Positions 5,675 through 8,985 of a stretch of DNA of 8,985 bases are shown here, one piece after another. The translations under genes were made by a program, and so were the position numbers. Every line of letters begins with the position of its first letter. The first letter of the stretch is position 1. A model generated the notes under the pieces. The model ran no database searches. It saw only the letters and a program-made list of their open reading frames with translations, and was not told the DNA's origin. The stretch comes from Accumulibacter sp. (lineage in GTDB: Bacteria > Pseudomonadota > Gammaproteobacteria > Burkholderiales > Rhodocyclaceae), in contig DPSD01000562.1 in NCBI GenBank assembly GCA_003538495.1, forward strand, positions 1-8,985, read 5' to 3'.

Positions 5675-7153
5675 ATGAATGCCCTGTCCGTTGATCGCCG
5701 TACCGCCGTGGCGCACCCGTTGCGCGGCCCGACCCTCGTCGGCTCGCTGCTGCTCCTGTGCGCCTGCACGTCGGTGCCGCCGCAGGATTCCGCCCTCCTC
5801 CCCTTCGCTGTCCCAAACGCCTGGTCCAGTGCGACCGAAGCCCGCGTGACGAACGCCAGCTCCTCGCTCGCACAGTGGTGGCTACGCTTCGACGATCCTC
5901 TGCTTGGCAGCCTCGTCGTTCAAGCGCTGGCGGCCAACACTAGCGTCAGGGGTGCACAGGCGGCGCTACGACAGGCGCGGGCACTGCGCGATGTCGCGGC
6001 GGCCGCATTGTGGCCGACGCTTGGCAGCGCGGCCCTGGCGCAACGCAGCAAGTCCGGCGGCAACCCCGCTGTCAACAACTTCAGAGCCGGTTTCGACGCC
6101 AGTTGGGAGCTCGACATCTTCGGTGCCAACCACAGTGCGCTCGACGCCAGCGACGCCACCGTCCAGGCGAGTGCCGCCAGCCTGGGCGACGTGCAGGTGT
6201 CGATCGCAGCCGAGGTGGCGCTTGACTACATCACCCTGCGCGGTGCGCAGGCGCAGTTGGCGATCGCCGCCGACAACCTCGACAGCCAACTGGCAACCTT
6301 GCAGATTTCCCAGTGGCGCCTGCGGGCGGGCCTGACCGGATCGCTGGAAAGCGAGCAGGCGCTGAGTCTCGCGGAGCAGACCCGCGCCCGCTTGCCGGCC
6401 CTGCGCAGCGGCGTCGAGCAACTCGCGCACGCGCTGGCAGTGCTCACCGGCCAGCCGCCAGCCGCCCTGGCAAGCGTGCTGGCCGCGCCGACCGCCGTCC
6501 CCCAACCTAGCAATGAGCTGATCCTCAGCATCCCGTCCGAGACGCTGCGCCAGCGACCCGACGTACGCGCCGCCGAATATCAGGTAACGACAGCGGCGGC
6601 GCGCGTGGCACAGGCCGATGCCGCGCTGCTGCCGAACTTCCAGCTCGGCGGCTCGCTGGGCCTCAGCGCACTGACGCTGGGCGCGCTCGGCAGCGGCACC
6701 TCGGTCGTCAGCGTGCTGCTGGCCAGCGTGTCGCTGCCGGTGTTCGACGGTGGTGCCCTGCGCGCCCAGGTGCGCGCCCAGCAGGCGGTGCTGGATGCAG
6801 CGCGCAGCGCCTACGAGGCGACGGTGCTGGCGGCTCTGAAGGATGTCGAAGACGCGCTGGTCGGGCTGCGCGCCAACCGCGAACGCCTGACCTACCTGCA
6901 GCGCGCCGCCGCAGCGGCCGGCAACGCCGCGCTGCTGGCGCGCCAGCGCTACGCCAGCGGGCTGATCGACTTCCAGACCGTGCTCGACACCCAGCGCACC
7001 CAGCTCGCCGCCCAGGACAGCGTCGCCAGCACCGGCACCCTGCTCGCCGCCGACCACGTCCGCCTGTACAAGGCACTCGGCGGTGGCTGGCGCGCCGCCG
7101 ACCAGGATGCGCCACCTGTCCCTCTCGCCGACACACCGCGATCCGCCCAATGA
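5675..7153 (+). CDS. TolC/NodT-type outer-membrane efflux lipoprotein
   Basis: Encodes 492 residues, normal for the resistance-nodulation outer-membrane factor (NodT/OprM) group. A signal peptide ends in LLLLCAC; Cys31 would be lipidated, although Cys at -2 is an unusual lipobox residue. The family pattern follows in order: QWWLRFDDPLLGSLVVQAL (67-85), SWELDIFG (143-150), an internal repeat of two helical-hairpin/beta units, LRQRPDVRAAE (291-301), LLPNFQLGGSLGLSAL (318-333), LPVFDGG (354-360), YASGLIDFQTVLDTQRT (426-442) and LYKALGGGW (464-472). It should trimerise into the exit duct of a tripartite pump. It is the first gene of the operon and overlaps the adaptor gene by four bases (ATGA). 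No clear Shine-Dalgarno precedes the ATG. The substrate cannot be read from the sequence. Confidence 0.94.
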   Translation: MNALSVDRRTAVAHPLRGPTLVGSLLLLCACTSVPPQDSALLPFAVPNAWSSATEARVTNASSSLAQWWLRFDDPLLGSLVVQALAANTSVRGAQAALRQARALRDVAAAALWPTLGSAALAQRSKSGGNPAVNNFRAGFDASWELDIFGANHSALDASDATVQASAASLGDVQVSIAAEVALDYITLRGAQAQLAIAADNLDSQLATLQISQWRLRAGLTGSLESEQALSLAEQTRARLPALRSGVEQLAHALAVLTGQPPAALASVLAAPTAVPQPSNELILSIPSETLRQRPDVRAAEYQVTTAAARVAQADAALLPNFQLGGSLGLSALTLGALGSGTSVVSVLLASVSLPVFDGGALRAQVRAQQAVLDAARSAYEATVLAALKDVEDALVGLRANRERLTYLQRAAAAAGNAALLARQRYASGLIDFQTVLDTQRTQLAAQDSVASTGTLLAADHVRLYKALGGGWRAADQDAPPVPLADTPRSAQ

Positions 7154-8496
7154 TCAACTCACCCGACCCAGCCTCTGCCCCTCTCGTCACGCCACCCGCG
7201 GACGCGGGCAAGGACGCCGACCTCGCGACACTGCTCGCCGAACCCGCTGCGCCCATCTGGTATCGCCGCCCCGCGCTGTGGGCCGGGATGCTGGTGCTGG
7301 CGCTGACGGCTGGCGGGCTGTGGTGGTGGCAGGCGCGCCGGACCGCCAACGCGGCGCCGAATTACAGCACCCAGACGGTGGCGCGCGGCAACCTGACGCT
7401 GACCGTCACCGCCAACGGGACGCTGCAGCCGACGCGTTCGACGAGCATCGGCAGCGAACTCTCGGGTACGGTGCTGAAGGTCAACGTCGACGTCAATGAC
7501 CTGATCCACAAGGGCCAGGTGCTGGTCGAACTCGACACGGCCAAGCTCCGCGACCAGATCCTGCGCGCACGCGCCGCGCTGGCTGCGGCGACGGCAAAGG
7601 TCGCGCAAACGCTGGCGACGGTGAAGGAAGCGCGGGCCGGCCTGGCACGCCTGGACGAAGTGGCGCGCATCTCGGCCGGGCAGCTGCCGGCCGGGACCGA
7701 ACTTGACACCGCCCATGCGGCACTTGAACGTGCGACTGCCGACGCTGCGAGTGCCCGCGCCGGCGTGAACGACGCACAGGCGGCGCTGGCTCTCGACGAG
7801 ATCAACCTGTCGAAGGCGTCGATTCGCGCCCCATCGGATGGCGTCGTGCTGACGCGTAGTGTGGACCCCGGTAACGCAGTGGCGGCGTCGCTGCAGGCGG
7901 TGACGCTGTTTACGGTCGCCGAAGATCTGGTCAGGTTGCGCCTGTGGGTGTACGTCGACGAGGCCGACGTCGGCTCGGTGGCCAAGGGCCAGGACGCCCA
8001 CTTCACGGTCAGCGCCTACCCGAGCCGGCAGTACCCGGCGCGCATCACCCGCGTCGGCTTCGGGTCGACGATCACCGACAACGTCGTCACCTACCTCACC
8101 TACCTGGACGTGGACAACAGCGACCTGAGCCTGCGCCCCGGCATGACGGCCACCGCGACGATCACCGCCAACCAGCGTAACGACGTGCTGCTGGTGCCCA
8201 ACAGCGCGCTGCGTTTCACGCCGACCACGGCGGGCGACGGCCAGGCGGCCGCCAAGGGTGGCATCGTCGCCAGCTTGATACCCAGCCGGCCGAGAACCAA
8301 CACGCGCAAGTCGGCAGCGGCCGGCGCCAGCACCGCAGCGGCGCGCCAGGTATGGGTGCTGCGCGATGAAGTGGCGGTACCGCTGGCGGTCACACCGGGC
8401 ATCAGCGACGGCCGCATGACCGAGGTCAGCGGCGAGAGCCTCACGCCCGGCATGGCCGTCATCACCGACCAGCGCAGCGCAAGCGCCGCACCATGA
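7150..8496 (+). CDS. macA: MacA/HlyD-type periplasmic adaptor protein
   Basis: Encodes 448 residues. A cytoplasmic N-terminus is followed by one membrane segment (about 43-60, WAGMLVLALTAGGLWWW). The adaptor domains are: beta-barrel strand plus first lipoyl half (NGTLQPTRSTSIGSELSGTV, 89-108, to GQVLVELDTAKL, 122-133), an Ala-rich coiled-coil hairpin (134-218), second lipoyl half (SKASIRAPSDGVVLTR, 221-236), a beta-barrel domain (to RPGMTATATI, 329-338) and a membrane-proximal domain (LLVPNSALRFTP onward). A low-complexity Ala/Gly/Lys insert lies at about 359-399. This layout and the macB gene directly downstream identify the MacA group, which links an ABC transporter to a TolC-like duct and stimulates its ATPase. 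The start overlaps the previous stop, and its own stop overlaps the macB start; neither start has a strong Shine-Dalgarno, so coupling is likely. HlyD-like adaptors have diverse partners, so macrolide export is not implied. Confidence 0.88.
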   Translation: MINSPDPASAPLVTPPADAGKDADLATLLAEPAAPIWYRRPALWAGMLVLALTAGGLWWWQARRTANAAPNYSTQTVARGNLTLTVTANGTLQPTRSTSIGSELSGTVLKVNVDVNDLIHKGQVLVELDTAKLRDQILRARAALAAATAKVAQTLATVKEARAGLARLDEVARISAGQLPAGTELDTAHAALERATADAASARAGVNDAQAALALDEINLSKASIRAPSDGVVLTRSVDPGNAVAASLQAVTLFTVAEDLVRLRLWVYVDEADVGSVAKGQDAHFTVSAYPSRQYPARITRVGFGSTITDNVVTYLTYLDVDNSDLSLRPGMTATATITANQRNDVLLVPNSALRFTPTTAGDGQAAAKGGIVASLIPSRPRTNTRKSAAAGASTAAARQVWVLRDEVAVPLAVTPGISDGRMTEVSGESLTPGMAVITDQRSASAAP

Positions 8497-8985
8497 ATCA
8501 GCCGGCCACTCCAGCCACGGGGCAGCCGGGGCCTGCTCCGCTAATCCGTCTGCGCGGGATCACCAAGGTCTACGGCGCAGGCGAAACGGCGTTCCAGGCG
8601 CTCAAAGGCGTGGATCTGGACATCCAGAGGGGTGACTTTGTGGCCATCATGGGCCCCAGCGGTTCGGGCAAGTCCACGGCCATGAACACCCTGGGCTGCC
8701 TGGACACACCCACCACCGGCACCTATGAGTTCGAGAGCGTGCAGGTGCAATCGCTCAGCCGCGACGAGCGGGCCCGCTTGCGCCGGCGCTACCTCGGCTT
8801 CGTGTTCCAGGGCTTCAATCTGCTGGCACGCACCTCGGCACAGGAAAACGGGGAGCTGCCACTGATCTACCGCGGCGAGCCCGCCGCGCAGCGCCATGCC
8901 ATGGCCGCGCGCGCGCTCGAAGGCAGCGACCAGCCCAAGCCGACCCGGCGCTGGGCACGCGGCTGGCCCTGGGCCCCCCGCGGCA
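8493..8985 (+). CDS. macB: MacB-type ABC transporter, N-terminal ATPase part (cut by the window end)
   Basis: The ATG at 8493 overlaps the adaptor stop (ATGA). The 164 visible codons start with LIRLRGITKVYG, then Walker A GPSGSGKST (residues 54-62), NTLGCLDTPTTGTY, SRDERARLRRRYLGFVFQGFNLLARTSA with Q-loop Gln106, and ENGELPLIYRGEP. This is the MacB-specific pattern; MacB combines an N-terminal ATPase with four membrane helices and a large periplasmic domain and exports substrates from the periplasm through TolC. From about residue 143 (base 8919) the sequence stops resembling the family: residues read EGSDQPKPTRRWARGW where a variable stretch leading to LSGGQQQRV is expected, and none of the three forward frames restores it. 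Residue 120 is Gly where Val is usual (ENVELPL), and residue 63 is Ala where Leu is usual. A frameshift, poor sequence near the end or a junction could explain this. Confidence 0.88.
   Translation, partial: MNQPATPATGQPGPAPLIRLRGITKVYGAGETAFQALKGVDLDIQRGDFVAIMGPSGSGKSTAMNTLGCLDTPTTGTYEFESVQVQSLSRDERARLRRRYLGFVFQGFNLLARTSAQENGELPLIYRGEPAAQRHAMAARALEGSDQPKPTRRWARGWPWAPRG

Noticed and set aside
5966..7150. 394-codon minus-strand frame
   Set aside because: Antisense shadow of the outer-membrane efflux gene, low-complexity Arg/Gly/Gln product.
7159..8001. 280-codon minus-strand frame
   Set aside because: Antisense shadow of the adaptor gene with Arg/Gln-rich composition and no domain.

Overview
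The window is GC-rich DNA with the look of a betaproteobacterial chromosome. I infer this from the AsmA, OsmB and MacAB-type protein sequences and the codon bias. A Rhodocyclales-like lineage is possible, but nothing here fixes the genus. No tRNA, rRNA, insertion sequence, CRISPR array or phage gene is visible. Almost everything recognisable belongs to the cell envelope.

Left part (1-2720): the last 27 codons of a plus-strand gene run off the window start. A large minus-strand AsmA-family gene (355-2298) follows, then a small minus-strand gene of unknown function (2460-2720) with a strong ribosome binding site and a stem-loop directly after its stop.

Middle part (2721-5314): this is a minus-strand run of small envelope genes. 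In transcription order they are a 203-residue exported protein with three C-x10-C repeats, an OsmB-type glycine-zipper lipoprotein, a 65-residue helical lipoprotein and a 95-residue lipoprotein with 16 collagen-like triplets. The run ends in a decayed cardiolipin-synthase/phospholipase-D gene that has lost its centre, including the first HKD motif. A convincing intrinsic terminator (2921-2952) lies about 170 bases beyond the relic. Next to it a near-consensus Shine-Dalgarno and ATG on the plus strand open a reading frame that looks like the ruined start of an exported protein. Both relics suggest local deletion and decay.

Right part (5675-8985): a plus-strand operon encodes a complete tripartite efflux system of the MacAB-TolC kind. 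The outer-membrane lipoprotein comes first, then the periplasmic adaptor, then the ATPase/permease, which is cut by the window end. Both junctions are ATGA overlaps, so translation is probably coupled. The last 20 or so codons of the macB fragment no longer resemble the family and hold no LSGGQ signature, which suggests a frameshift, a sequence error or a junction near the window end. The 360-base gap at 5315-5674 separates the two divergent groups.

I see no clear new multi-gene system. The most unusual items are the triple C-x10-C protein, the tandem-repeat collagen-like lipoprotein, the deleted cls gene and the odd macB end.
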